From Typha latifolia (taxonomy: Eukaryota; Streptophyta; Magnoliopsida; Poales; Typhaceae): 64,000 nucleotides of DNA. The stretch is taken from NCBI GenBank assembly GCA_019914945.1, contig CM034101.1, forward strand, positions 3,111,188 through 3,175,187, given 5' to 3'. Made by a program: the position numbers and the translations under genes. The stretch's first letter is position 1. Each line of letters opens with the position of its first letter. The notes under the pieces are model-generated. The model was not told the origin of the DNA, made no database searches, and was given only the letters and a program-made list of their open reading frames with translations. Shown in pieces: positions 24,301-34,300 of the stretch.

Positions 24301-25417
24301 CGAGATTACCAATTGCACCATGGGAGCCGCCGGCACCGAGGACAGGTGGATCTGGTGGCCGCACCCTCGGGGAACGCCCTCGGTCAAGGCGATATACCAG
24401 TCCCTGCTCCCTCAAAATGCTCAGCTCTGGGCAGGGTGGAGTAACCTATGGCGTCTCCAAGTATCGCCAAGGATCAGAGTCTTCTGTTGGAAGCTCCTGT
24501 GGGGCAGGCTCCCGACGCGCGCCTACCTCCGCTACCTTCATATCGGCCCAGAGGATCGCTGTGCCATGTGCGGGCTATTCAGTGAGACGAGCGAGCACCT
24601 CCTCTTCACGTGTAGATACAGCATGGAGGTATGGGAGATCCCGGGTACTGAGAGAGAACGGCTGCGGCGGCGGGAGATCGACCTAGACTGGATCACGAAG
24701 GAGTGGAGTGTGGGCGCCGAGGAAGACGGACGGGCCAAAGGTTTGATAGCATGCACACTATGGTCCCTGTGGAAGAGCAGGAATGGCGTGGTGTTTAGAG
24801 AGAAGCGTACGCCGGAGCTGGCCGTGGTCAGGGCTGCGGTTCAAATGGCGGAGGAGTACAGGTGCGTAAGCAAGCGGAAGATCCCGAAGCTTCGCACGAC
24901 AAGGAAACCCTGGGAGCCGCCGGAGCCGGGATGGATCAAAGCAAACACCGACGGAGCCCTGCGAGTTGGTGCGTACCAAGGCGGAGCAGCGGCCATCTTC
25001 CGTACCGCGGAGGGAGAGTTTCTTCAGGCAGGGTGGGAGCCGTGCCCGGGCGCCTCGGCGCTTCAATCCGAACTCTGGGCTATCCGGCTGGCGTTGAGGA
25101 TGGCGGGGGGAGGATCCAGACTACAGGTAGAGACTGACTGCACCGAGGCCATCAGCTGCGTGTAGCAACCAGAGCGCAGTCCATGGCGCGTCCGAAACCT
25201 CGCGCGTGAATGCGCGCGTTTAGCTAGTGAGTGTGGTGAGGTCAGGTTAACCCATGTTGGGAGAGAGGCCAATGCGGTCGCAGACTGGGCAGCAACGAAG
25301 GCCAGTTTGGCCTCGGCGTACTGCCACGTGGAGCGTCTAAATAACGCTCCACCGGAAATATGTAACCTGTTAGCTGTCGACGCGGACACGTGGCGACAGC
25401 AAAATAATCGAAGCTGA
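21321..25417 (+). pseudogene. LINE ORF2 (endonuclease, reverse transcriptase, RNase H), multiply frameshifted
   Basis: The likely start is MLKTLVWNCRGAA at 21321, the usual beginning of plant LINE ORF2. The endonuclease shows LLETHTN, WAIKGDFNAFLS and RGASDHAPLL. The reverse transcriptase shows GKAPGPDGMQAEVYTKFW, DYRPIALCNVSYKVIAKIMA, RQGDPISPYLF and LYADD (YADD at 23384-23395). The long frame 23411-25165 carries the zf-RVT segment (SPRIRVFCWKLLWGRLPTRA) and the RNase H start (KANTDGALRVGAYQGG). The RNase H end, with NAVADWAA, is in another frame and stops at 25417. Breaks are visible near 21358, 21470, 21940, 22250, 22500, 23090, 23350 and 25165. Confidence 0.9.
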
Positions 25418-25446
25418 CCTCAGCTCTTTTGCAGTCAAAAAAAAAA

Positions 25447-25462
25447 ACGAAATAGACATTTT
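25447..25462. repeat. LINE target-site duplication, right copy
   Basis: Exact repeat of 19332-19347, directly following the LINE poly(A) run. Confidence 0.93.
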
Positions 25463-26544
25463 AGATACTTTCCACAGTTAACGGAGTTAAATGAATGGTT
25501 TATATAAAAATTGGCAACAGTTCACTGTGTGATTATCTCTTTTTGACTTTTTAAAGTTTTAATCTTATAGGATTTGGGTTGTTTTCTTCTCAGTTTCTAC
25601 TAACGGTTTTGATGTCGCCTACAATCTCTCCCCTCTCCCCTTCTCTAGCCAAATAGATAGTGGAGTGAAGCGGCATTTTGCTTCTCCGTCCTTTATATCT
25701 TTCCAAATTACCATCTTTCTTTGAAAACGAAAATGATGACGACTTCCTTCCTCTTGTTGCTTTCACCTCATTTTCCCTCCCCCTATCTTCTAGATTTACT
25801 TCTCTTTTCTCCCAATCTCTTGTCCTCCTCATTTTTTGTTCTTCTCCACCATCTTATTGTCACCACGGCTCGCACCTCGGTCTTCTTTGTATCTTGTCAT
25901 CATTTTGTTGGCCATTATTAGCTGTTACTTTCTCCTCCTGACCACTCACTCTCGTTGTTCCTTGTCGTTTACCTCACTACACATCATAGTCATCTGCCAC
26001 CATCCAACACGTTAAATCACTAACTTCCTCTTCCTGACCATTTACTCTCATCGTTCCTCGTTGTTTACCTTGCTATCCACCGTCATCATCTGCCTCTGTT
26101 CATCATGTTGAGCCACTTCCACGTTAGTCAAGCCTTTCTAATTTTTTTTTATTTAAGACATTTGTAGCTATTCCACTTCAAGATCCATAACGGTCATGAT
26201 GAACCTTAGGTTTACTTGGCTTATCATACTTGAGTAATTGAGTGTTATTCTACTTAGATTTTGTACCTCCGAGCTTAATGCTCTTTTTTTTTTTGTTACG
26301 TGTTTAAAATTAACGAAATTATCATCTTACATGATTTTCATAAAAAATAATAATAAATAGTTAATTATATTTTACACCCTTAAAGAAAGTTTGATTCAAT
26401 TTCATACAAAACACTAATGTATTTTCAACTTAAGTGCTGCTTATAGTACTCTCAACTAAAGTGCAAGATTTTTGATAGTATTTTAGAAAAGTTGAAACTA
26501 TTATAATTTAGTCAAAACCAAGTAAGAGAGTTTAGTAAAAAGAA
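25463..26544. other. Intergenic spacer, CT-rich in its middle
   Basis: No recognisable gene. The stretch 25590-26120 is pyrimidine-rich on the plus strand and gives open frames only by composition. It contains a diverged tandem duplication (25937-26118). Confidence 0.5.
25937..26118. repeat. Diverged tandem duplication, 96-bp period
   Basis: CCTGACCACTCACTCTCGTT (25937) and CCTGACCATTTACTCTCATC (26033) start two units. They stay alignable over about 85 bases (GTTCCT-GT-GTTTACCT, then CATCTGCC and CATC-A-CA-GTT). The unit is not obviously coding. Confidence 0.7.
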
Positions 26545-26616
26545 TGCGTTTGCCGGGAGTCGAACCCGGGTCTATTGCTTGGAAGGCAATTATCCTAACC
26601 GTTGGACTACAAACGC
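26545..26616 (-). tRNA. trnG-UCC: tRNA-Gly (anticodon TCC)
   Basis: The minus strand folds as a cloverleaf: acceptor GCGTTTG/CAAACGC, anticodon stem ATTGC/GCAAT around CTTCCAA (anticodon TCC, complement at 26581-26583), T arm CCCGG-GTTCGAC-TCCCGG-like, and discriminator A. It lies in an AT-rich spacer. Confidence 0.97.
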
Positions 26617-28380
26617 TCATGTGAGGCTTGAGCTACATCTATTAATAATAATAAATCCATCCAGTATTAATCCGCCATTTCAGATGCAACCAAGATGGTA
26701 TTGTTAAAGACATAATATTGTATTAGTTTATAGGTCAAATAACTCAGCCAATTTTGTAATTAAAAAATAAAAACGACAATAAGTTTAAAGTATCTGCATA
26801 TAACTCTACATTGAAAAATCTATTTAAGTCTCAACCTCTGCATTTATAGAATAATCATATTCGTACTTTTTTTTATCACGAGTAAAATTGAACTGTGTCT
26901 TAATTGTAATAAGGGGACGTGTTAAGAGTATAATACATATTATTGTCCCTACCATTATTCTTTTTCAAACTATAATAAATCATCTCACTGATGTGATGCA
27001 ACATGCCAGTTCGGTCCCTTTCACTTCTTTCATAAACGTCTTAGATTCGTTCTCTAGATGGATAGAGTTTCTTCCCGCTTATTGGAAGTTTCCTACCACA
27101 GAAAGATCGATTCCACGCTTCTCCTTACTCTCTCCAACTACTGACGTAGGCTCGCTCATCTAATTACGGAATAGAAGCTTCGTAGTTCAACTCTTCCGTG
27201 GAAATGGAGTACTAGTCGCCTGCAAAGTGAAAGCATAAGACTCGTGCCACGAATTGATGGAATGATTAATAGCTCCCGTCCGGTCTGGAATTACTATTTT
27301 ACCCCTGCTTATATCTGCTAATTTTATATTTATTATGTTTGTTTTAGCTCATATCACGATGATATCCTCTCCTACTCATTAACATATCTAACTAATGCAA
27401 TTTTGAAGGTAGAAAATTTTCTATTCAAATTTCGAAGAGTAGGTTCCGATGATGTGATAGGTTAATTGAGTACTATCAAGCTTTTCTTTGTGTGAAGTCA
27501 ATAGCCTGCAATTCCATTCAGGTTTATAAGATCATAAAAGATGTGATCACTAGCACAATGAAAAATAATTAATTTTAAGATTAGAGGGTGTAGTAGATCT
27601 AAATGAAATAATACTCGGGACATACAACATAACCAACTAAATGAGCAATATAACAACTTTAGCTCATATAGATAACGGAAGAAAATACAATCAAAGTAAT
27701 AAAATTTGTTTGATGGTAATCACTACCACATATGATATCTTACTACTGGAGTGAGCAATGAGCAGCAGACGTGATATAGGTAGAGAGGATGATGCGTCGA
27801 CGGTGGCAAGGAGTGGTAGGTGCGATAACGGCGGGAGCATAATGACCCAAGAGAATATGAGTGAGGAGGATTAAAGGATATTTTTTTCGAACCCTAATAC
27901 TTTATGGTGCTAGTGTGAGTGCACATTGATCAAATATATTTAAGGATGTTTTTATAAGTGAAAATATTCGGCTCAAAATTGTCGACACAAAAGGGGGTAA
28001 AAACATATTTGTATATTTATGAATTTATAGATAAATGAAATGAATAGTAAATTAATTAACAGATCAGCTAGATGAAAACATGATTATTAATCAAATATAC
28101 ATATATTTCTCATAAAACTTTATGCATATAAACATACGTATTTTAATTTATATTTATATCTGCATAAAAGATACAAAACTCTGGTAGCCACGAAAAGTCA
28201 AATACCAAACTAAATATCCATCACAACTTGCACGCTGCGTCCTACGAGTACAGGTTCTAGAACTTTAATTCTAGATCGCTAATAATAGGTCGGCAAAGGT
28301 CAAACTTAGGCCGACTCAGGCGTCAGCAATTTCGTCATCGTCTTATTTCAGCAATTAGAAACGTCGAGCATCTAAATGCG
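26617..28380. other. Intergenic AT-rich spacer upstream of the carboxylesterase cluster
   Basis: I see no coding region, RNA gene or clear transposon. The short frames here lack recognisable similarity. Confidence 0.5.
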
Positions 28381-28393
28381 GGAAACCAAACCG

Positions 28394-28401
28394 TATATAT
28401 A
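28394..28401 (+). promoter_or_regulatory. TATA box of carboxylesterase copy 1
   Basis: TATATATA about 110 bp before the chosen ATG at 28505. It is followed by a CA-rich leader, as in copies 2 and 4. Confidence 0.6.
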
Positions 28402-28504
28402 GAGAGCCCAATCCTTGGACAAGCACACCAACAATTACATACTTCTAAACAACATAATACAAAAAAGAATTCCTCCTCACAATCCCCAGGTCTCCAACAA
28501 ATCC

Positions 28505-29524
28505 ATGACGACCATCTCCTCCTCCTCAGCCGCCGACATTTCCACCCATCCGCTACCGCCATCTCGTCCTCACGTGATCGAGGACTGCCGTGGCACCATC
28601 CTCCTCTACAGCGACGGCACCGTCTTCCGCTCCCCGGAACCCTTCATCCACGTCAGTAGCGCCCATGACGCCGAAGCCGAGGTGGACTGGAGGGACGTCC
28701 TCTACGACCCGGCACACGACCTCAGCCTCCGCCTCTTCAAGCCACGTGTCATCAACGCCGAGGAGGGTAAAATTCCCCTCCTCGTCTACTACCACGGCGG
28801 CGGCTTCTGCCTCGGCTCCCGCACGTGGCCCAACTTCCACTCGTGCTGCCTCCGCCTCGCCAGCTCGCTCCACGTCATCGTCGCCTCCGTTGACTACCGC
28901 CTCGCCCCAGAGCACAAGCTCCCCGCTGCCATCCAGGACGGCGCCGCGTCCCTCCTCTTCCTCCGGGACCAGTGGGCGTCCGATGCGTGGCTCGCCGAGC
29001 ATGCCGACCCCGCTCGCGTCTTCCTCTCGGGGGAGTCGGCCGGCGGGAACATAACCCACCACATGGCGGTCCAATTCGGCCCGACCGGTCTAAATCCGAT
29101 CCGGATCCGCGGGTCGATCCTTCTAATGCCGGCTTTCGGCGGGGTCGAGCGGACCGAGTCCGAGCTGGAGTGCGACAAGGATTCGTTCCTGTCCCTGGAA
29201 CAGGCCGACCAGTACTGCCGTCTGATGCTGCCGCGTGGCGCGACGAGAGACTACCCGGTGTTCAACCCGGCCGGGCCGGAGGGCCCGAATCTCGAGGCGG
29301 TGGAAACCGGGCCGATGCTGCTGGTGGTGGCGGAGAAGGACATGTTGAAGGATCGGGAGGTGGAGTACGCGAGGAGGATGAGGGAGGAGTGGGGGAAGCA
29401 CGTGGAGGTGGCGGAGTTCGAGGGGCAGCAGCACGGCTTCTTCGCCATTGACTCCTGGTCCGAACCGGGCGACGAGGTGATCCGGATCATGAAGCAGTTC
29501 ATGGATGAGTTCGGAAGGGATTAG
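28505..29524 (+). CDS. CXE15-like carboxylesterase, copy 1
   Basis: Intronless alpha/beta-hydrolase of the HSL-type plant carboxylesterase (CXE) family, 339 residues. Oxyanion-hole HGGG at 97-100, nucleophile Ser178 in GESAGGN, acid Asp279 in VVAEKD, and His310 in QQHGFF, so the triad is complete. The N-terminal signature (VIEDCRGTILLYSDGTVFRS) and GSRTWPNFHSCCLRLASSLH are those of CXE15-like enzymes. CXE15 in Arabidopsis hydrolyses strigolactones; that substrate for this gene is only inference, and other ester substrates are possible. No signal peptide is seen, so it is probably cytosolic. The ATG at 28505 was chosen because it is the first ATG of the frame. An AATAAA lies at 29539-29544. 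Most diverged of the cluster. Third codon positions are strongly G/C. Confidence 0.92.
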   Translation: MTTISSSSAADISTHPLPPSRPHVIEDCRGTILLYSDGTVFRSPEPFIHVSSAHDAEAEVDWRDVLYDPAHDLSLRLFKPRVINAEEGKIPLLVYYHGGGFCLGSRTWPNFHSCCLRLASSLHVIVASVDYRLAPEHKLPAAIQDGAASLLFLRDQWASDAWLAEHADPARVFLSGESAGGNITHHMAVQFGPTGLNPIRIRGSILLMPAFGGVERTESELECDKDSFLSLEQADQYCRLMLPRGATRDYPVFNPAGPEGPNLEAVETGPMLLVVAEKDMLKDREVEYARRMREEWGKHVEVAEFEGQQHGFFAIDSWSEPGDEVIRIMKQFMDEFGRD

Positions 29525-31074
29525 AATCGGTCGTGTGCAATAAAATTGATTCGTTCGTCGGACCGAGTTTATTGCTGTAATACATATTATATATGTGAAT
29601 GGATGGATAATGTATTTATTACTCAACTATTAAAGACTCTTCACCACTTGCGTCCAATAAAGCGTGGCTGCTCGGTGCAAACAATGATGTTGGGTTATTA
29701 TTTAAAAGGACGTGCTCGATTATTAAATTACTCCCTGGGGTAGATAATTAAATTTAGTGGGCGGCGTCCGAGAGACCTGCAAACAAGGTCGTGCAGTGCA
29801 AAATTTCGGTTGCTTCTGCCTAAACGAAGTATCTGTTCGATGTTAATTTCGGATCCCCGCAGATGGTTAGTTACAACTGAAATTAACTTCCATAACCGAT
29901 CCACAAACAGTCAAAGCATTTGCCCAGGTAATAACCCAAGTTAACTAGGCCAAAATCAGATTAGGCAAGACGCATGTTTGAGTTGATTAATATATATTTA
30001 TTTATCTATAAAAATGAGTTTTATATCAGGGCAAAGTTCGAGTGGAACTTAACAATTTATATACTCTACTAATATTTTAAACTAATCATATTAAATTTAA
30101 TAATTAGGTGATTTGTTAAGAAAAATTAAGATTTCTTTTTTCAGTCTGTACTTTCGAGCCTGAGTGATGTAATACCTGTGATTTCACTTTATGACTTTTT
30201 TGTCATTTTTTTTATTAGTTTATTTATTTAATTGTGATCTATAGAATTCGTAGGTTTTATTAATTTGATATATAGAATTATGTAGATTTTTATTAATTTA
30301 TCTATAGATTCTGTTAGTTTGTCTATATAAAAATATAACTAATAATATATGAGAGAAATTATCTATTTGTTTAGATGTTTGATTTTCGGAGTTTCGTAGT
30401 CCCACTTGTTTTGACCTTCATCATCGAGTATGATAGCAAATATAAAAATAATGAGAGAGTCCAAAATTCATTAACATTCATGTATTACACTAATACAAAT
30501 TCATACAAAGAAAAAAAAATAAAATAGATAAAATATTCTTTGACACAAGCCTCACACTTGATCTATAATATACAACACTATAGTTTTAAAATAAAGTATT
30601 AATCCTGGAGACACAATATAAAATAAAAAATAAAATAACCCAAGAAATTCTCATGAGATAATAGCCTTCAATCAACTTACAAGTTTAGTCAATCAAATAG
30701 TTCAAAACACAGCCTTGAAAATCTACAAAAGTTAAATGATCTAAAATCACTCACTTAGACCCAAAAGCACCACAAATAGGACCAAACAATATCAATAGAT
30801 TATTCAAAACACAAATGTCGGCAAGCACAAATGGCTATTATAAACGGCTCACATACCCTCTACTGACCAAGAAGAGCTGATGTTGGCATGCATATGAGCA
30901 CTATTGAGAAAGAGAGGTATACGGTAGCAATAAAATCAACTAAACTTCTAGTTTTATATTTAAGTTTTGTTAGACATGGGTCTACAATTTTTCTAGTTAT
31001 CTTGATTTTGATTTTGTATAGATATCTAATAGTATTTACGGATTCAATATGAATTGAAAGAGTAGTATCCAAAT

Positions 31075-31077
<3 letters not shown>

Positions 31078-31109
<32 letters not shown>
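31078..31109. repeat. (AT)n microsatellite
   Basis: About sixteen uninterrupted AT units in the spacer upstream of carboxylesterase copy 2. Confidence 0.95.
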
Positions 31110-31115
<6 letters not shown>

Positions 31116-31483
31116 TTAAAATAGTGATGGGGTGGTGCAATGTCTTATCCACTATTGTAGTGATGTGCTAATATAAGTCTCTAACATCAAATCTCTCTTG
31201 CAAGATCTTTGTGATTTCGAATGCCATTTGCAGGTGAAATTGAATGATCGAAACATAGAGTCTTCTAGTGCTGATCAAGCGCCAATTCAACACCAATCCT
31301 GGTCGATCTTCAAATTGCCGGATATCTACGGAGAGCTTGAATGACTTCTGACGTCGTTCAAACAGTGGTCTGCACTAAATCTTAATTGACCCGAAATTAA
31401 ACAAAAAAATTGCTAAAAATGTGGATAAAATCACACCACACCATAGCCTATTATTATTACACAACGGTCTACAGACACTCTCG

Positions 31484-31493
31484 TATCAGAGCC
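31484..31493 (+). other. Possible LTR-retrotransposon primer-binding site (remnant)
   Basis: GTATCAGAGC matches the core of TGGTATCAGAGC, the initiator-Met tRNA primer-binding site common in plant copia elements. No gag-pol and no second LTR was seen, so at most a fragment remains. Confidence 0.3.
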
Positions 31494-32805
31494 TATCATT
31501 AAATAGATCTACGACCGAATTGAAGGACGAGCAAGCACACCTAATTCACCGACGTCATAATTGACTAACGAGTAGGTGCCAGCGTTGAAGGTGGTGTTAA
31601 ATGTTGACTACGAGGGCTAATCTGACTACTTCGTGGCAATTTCATTTATTTCCAAAGAGACTCATTAGATTGGGCATTTGGGCCCTATAGGCTATACGCA
31701 ATGCTTAAAAATGTATATTACTTTTGTCTCTACCCCACAGGGACAGGGGCATCCTTGTAAAATAGAGCAAAATGGGTCCAACCCACCTAACCGCTTAATA
31801 AGCTATAAGTTCGTGCACGAAACTTCTAACGTTGAGAAATCCGGTAGGTATAAGATTCCGGTTTTTTTTGACCAAACTAGAATTCTTTTAAAACTTTATT
31901 TATTAAAATAAATTACACTTCAATTTTAATACCGGGTCTATTTTATTGTAGCCTAAAACGCTCATCCAATCCGCATATATTTTTTTTTCCAAGTGAAATA
32001 CTGATATGATCGGTATTTAGATTAAAAAAATAATAAAAATTTTAGCATTTTATTAAAAGAAGAGGATGCACATAAAACACCAAACAACTAAATATTTTAT
32101 AATTAAAAATATTAAATTATTCAATGTCTTATTAAAATATTGAACTACTTATATCATAACTTTCTAATCAATAGTATATTTTGGATATATTATATATTAT
32201 TATGATTTATGAAGATGAAAGCAAAATAAATGTAAAAATTTTGATTGAAGCATAATTGAACCTCAAACGAGAAAGATACAAATAAAAGTATTAAAAAAAT
32301 TTATAGCATTATAACTTTGTGCTCGATTATTTTTAAAATATCGAGTTGTGAAGATATGAAAATGACCTATAAATTAGAATAAGTAGTAATTCCCTACAAC
32401 TAATTACGCTCCGAATCTCAAAAAAAAAAAATTATCCAAAGCTCCTCGAAATTTTAATTAAATTTTTTTTTCTCATAAAAGGCTAAGTATTCAACATTTT
32501 GTTTAAATAGTTGGGCATTTCTTGAAATGAATTTTTCGATATTTAAATCTAAAGGTAAAACATTAAATTTATCTTATCAGCATATTACACAACACAAATT
32601 TTGTTATTAAATTTGAGATGCCATTTATTTGGTAAATAGAATATAAAAGAGGGGAGTTTAGTCAAAAGCTCTAAGATCCTCGGCAGCCATAGCTGACCTT
32701 ATCAACGACACCCAACCATCCAGGTACTATATATTGGCCCAATATCAATCGCCCCTTTATTAACTTATGATTGCTATATTCTACGTACCTACCTAGAAGA
32801 CCGGC

Positions 32806-32811
32806 TATAAA
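32806..32811 (+). promoter_or_regulatory. TATA box of carboxylesterase copy 2
   Basis: TATAAA 47 bp before the ATG, within a block (ACCTAGAAGA...CCCTTAGCT) that is also found before copy 4 at 38039-38063. Confidence 0.65.
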
Positions 32812-32852
32812 ATTCCCTTAGCTCTTACATCACAACCACTACCACCACCACC

Positions 32853-33836
32853 ATGGCCTCCTCCGCCTCGTCTACCCTATCTTCTCCTCCCTACGTCGTC
32901 GAGGAGTACCCCGGGGTCCTCCAACTCCTCAGCGACGGTACCGTCCTCCGCTCCCCGGACCACATTGCCCCCCCCATCCCCGTCCCTGACGGCGTCTCTG
33001 TCGACTGGAAGGACCTACTCTTCGACACGACCCACGGCCTCCACCTCCGCCTCTACATGCCACGTGTCGCTAAGAATAAGCTTCCCGTCCTTGTTTACTT
33101 CCACGGCGGAGGCTTCTGCATCGGATCCCGCACATGGCCCAACTTCCACGCGTCCTGTCTCCGTCTCGCCTCCGACCTCCACGCCATCGTCGCCTCCGTC
33201 GACTACCGCCTCGCCCCAGAGCACCGCCTCCCTGCCGCCTTGGAGGACGCGGCCGCCGCCCTCCTCTGGATCCGCGACCAATCTAAATCCGACGCCTGGC
33301 TGTCCGAGCACGCCGACCTTTCGCGCGTCTTCGTCATCGGGGAGTCGGCGGGCGGCAACATCACCCACCACATGGCGGTTCTGTTCGGCCAGACCGGTCT
33401 GGCCCCGGTTCGGCTTTGCGGGTTTATTTTATTGATGCCGGGGTTCGTGGCGGAGGAGAGGACCAAATCCGAACTGAACTGCCACGACGGCGCGTTCCTG
33501 TCGCTCGAGAAGCTCGACAGGTACTGCCGGCTGTCGCTGCCGCCTGGCGCCACGAGGGACCACCCGTCCTGCAACCCGTTCGGGCCAGAGAGCCCAAGTC
33601 TCGAGGCGGCAGAGATGGGCCCTATCCTTGTGGTGGTCGCTGAGCGCGACGTCTTGAAGGATCCGGGTGTGGCGTACGCGACGAGATTGAAGGAGATGGG
33701 GAAGAAGGTGGAGCTGGTGGAGTTCAAGGGAGAAGAGCACTCGTTCTTCGCGATCAAGCCATGGTCCGAACCAGTCGGTGAGATGATCCGAGAAATAAAA
33801 CTGTTCATGGATGGGTGCGAAAGCGAGTCGGTTTGA
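32853..33836 (+). CDS. CXE15-like carboxylesterase, copy 2
   Basis: Intronless, 327 residues. HGGG at 84-87, Ser165 in GESAGGN, Asp266 in VVAERD, His296 in EEHSFF; the Gly that usually follows this His is Ser here. The start signature is YVVEEYPGVLQLLSDGTVLR. It ends EIKLFMDGCESESV, unlike copies 3 and 4, whose ends resemble each other. The first ATG follows an ACC-rich leader (ACCACCACCACCATGG), a good plant initiation context. It forms a tail-to-tail pair with copy 3, with stops 464 bp apart. The function is as for copy 1: predicted soluble esterase, with strigolactone-type substrate only by analogy to CXE15. Confidence 0.93.
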   Translation: MASSASSTLSSPPYVVEEYPGVLQLLSDGTVLRSPDHIAPPIPVPDGVSVDWKDLLFDTTHGLHLRLYMPRVAKNKLPVLVYFHGGGFCIGSRTWPNFHASCLRLASDLHAIVASVDYRLAPEHRLPAALEDAAAALLWIRDQSKSDAWLSEHADLSRVFVIGESAGGNITHHMAVLFGQTGLAPVRLCGFILLMPGFVAEERTKSELNCHDGAFLSLEKLDRYCRLSLPPGATRDHPSCNPFGPESPSLEAAEMGPILVVVAERDVLKDPGVAYATRLKEMGKKVELVEFKGEEHSFFAIKPWSEPVGEMIREIKLFMDGCESESV

Positions 33837-34300
33837 ATGGTTGCGTCTTCTTCTTGGAAAATTTCGTTATTTTCGTCGTCCCCCCTGTCGTCAACTTGTC
33901 ATGACCTTCGGAGAATAATGTTTGTCTTCCACGTCATAATTCTGACTTTGTATGAGATTGTAAAACGTGGTTCAGCTGTTATTACATCTTAGTTTACACA
34001 TTACCCAGTAAGTTCACTCTATTAAGGAACTAATCTGAAACGTTTTTATACTCTGGGGACAGTTAAAAAACTACTTAATAAATGCGGAAAGAAATCAAAG
34101 CATGTAGCCTATTATTTTTATTATATTATTGCGCAAGGATCTTTTTCATTCTATTCATAGGTCGCCCTTTTATTTAGCATCATTCTATAGAAATAAGCAA
34201 ATACTTCAGTACCAAATACAAGTTTAAAAATTATAATTATGATTAATAGACGGTTTTACCCATGAGTGACGCATGAGCAAAGCTACGACCGGTCCACTCA
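33837..34300. other. Convergent spacer between copies 2 and 3
   Basis: It holds the 3' UTRs of both genes. The part next to copy 2 (for example GACCTTCGGAGAATAATG) is related to the reverse complement of the sequence next to copy 5 at about 39310-39400. It is not related to the flank of copy 4. Confidence 0.6.

Larger units (their letters stand above)
19348..25446 (+). mobile_element. LINE (plant L1-type non-LTR retrotransposon), full length, reading frames broken
   Basis: A 6.1-kb element lies between two copies of a 16-bp target-site duplication and ends in a short poly(A) run (from 25437). Both are marks of target-primed reverse transcription. It carries a gag-like ORF1 with a CCHC zinc knuckle, then an ORF2 region with AP-type endonuclease, reverse transcriptase, zf-RVT-type segment and RNase H. 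Both ORFs are interrupted by several frameshifts and stops, so it is not autonomous now. Its GC content is well above that of the surrounding spacer. The exact duplication suggests a fairly recent insertion. The insertion point is 105 bp downstream of tRNA-Arg. Confidence 0.95.
29525..32800. other. Spacer between carboxylesterase copies 1 and 2, with possible retroelement remnant
   Basis: No gene is recognised. It is AT-rich with a TA microsatellite at 31078-31109. GTATCAGAGC at about 31484 resembles the primer-binding site of LTR retrotransposons. Sequence from about 31680 to 31870 is related to 37690-37900 in front of copy 4. Confidence 0.5.

Noticed and set aside
28415..28504. N-terminal extension of carboxylesterase copy 1
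   Set aside because: The open frame reaches 28415 but has no ATG there (TTG), and it lies in the likely leader 20 bp after the TATA box; the first ATG is 28505.
28553..29626. Long open frames on the opposite strand of the carboxylesterases
   Set aside because: Strong G/C bias at third positions opens antisense frames; the same shadows occur in copies 2, 3 and 4 and have no family similarity.
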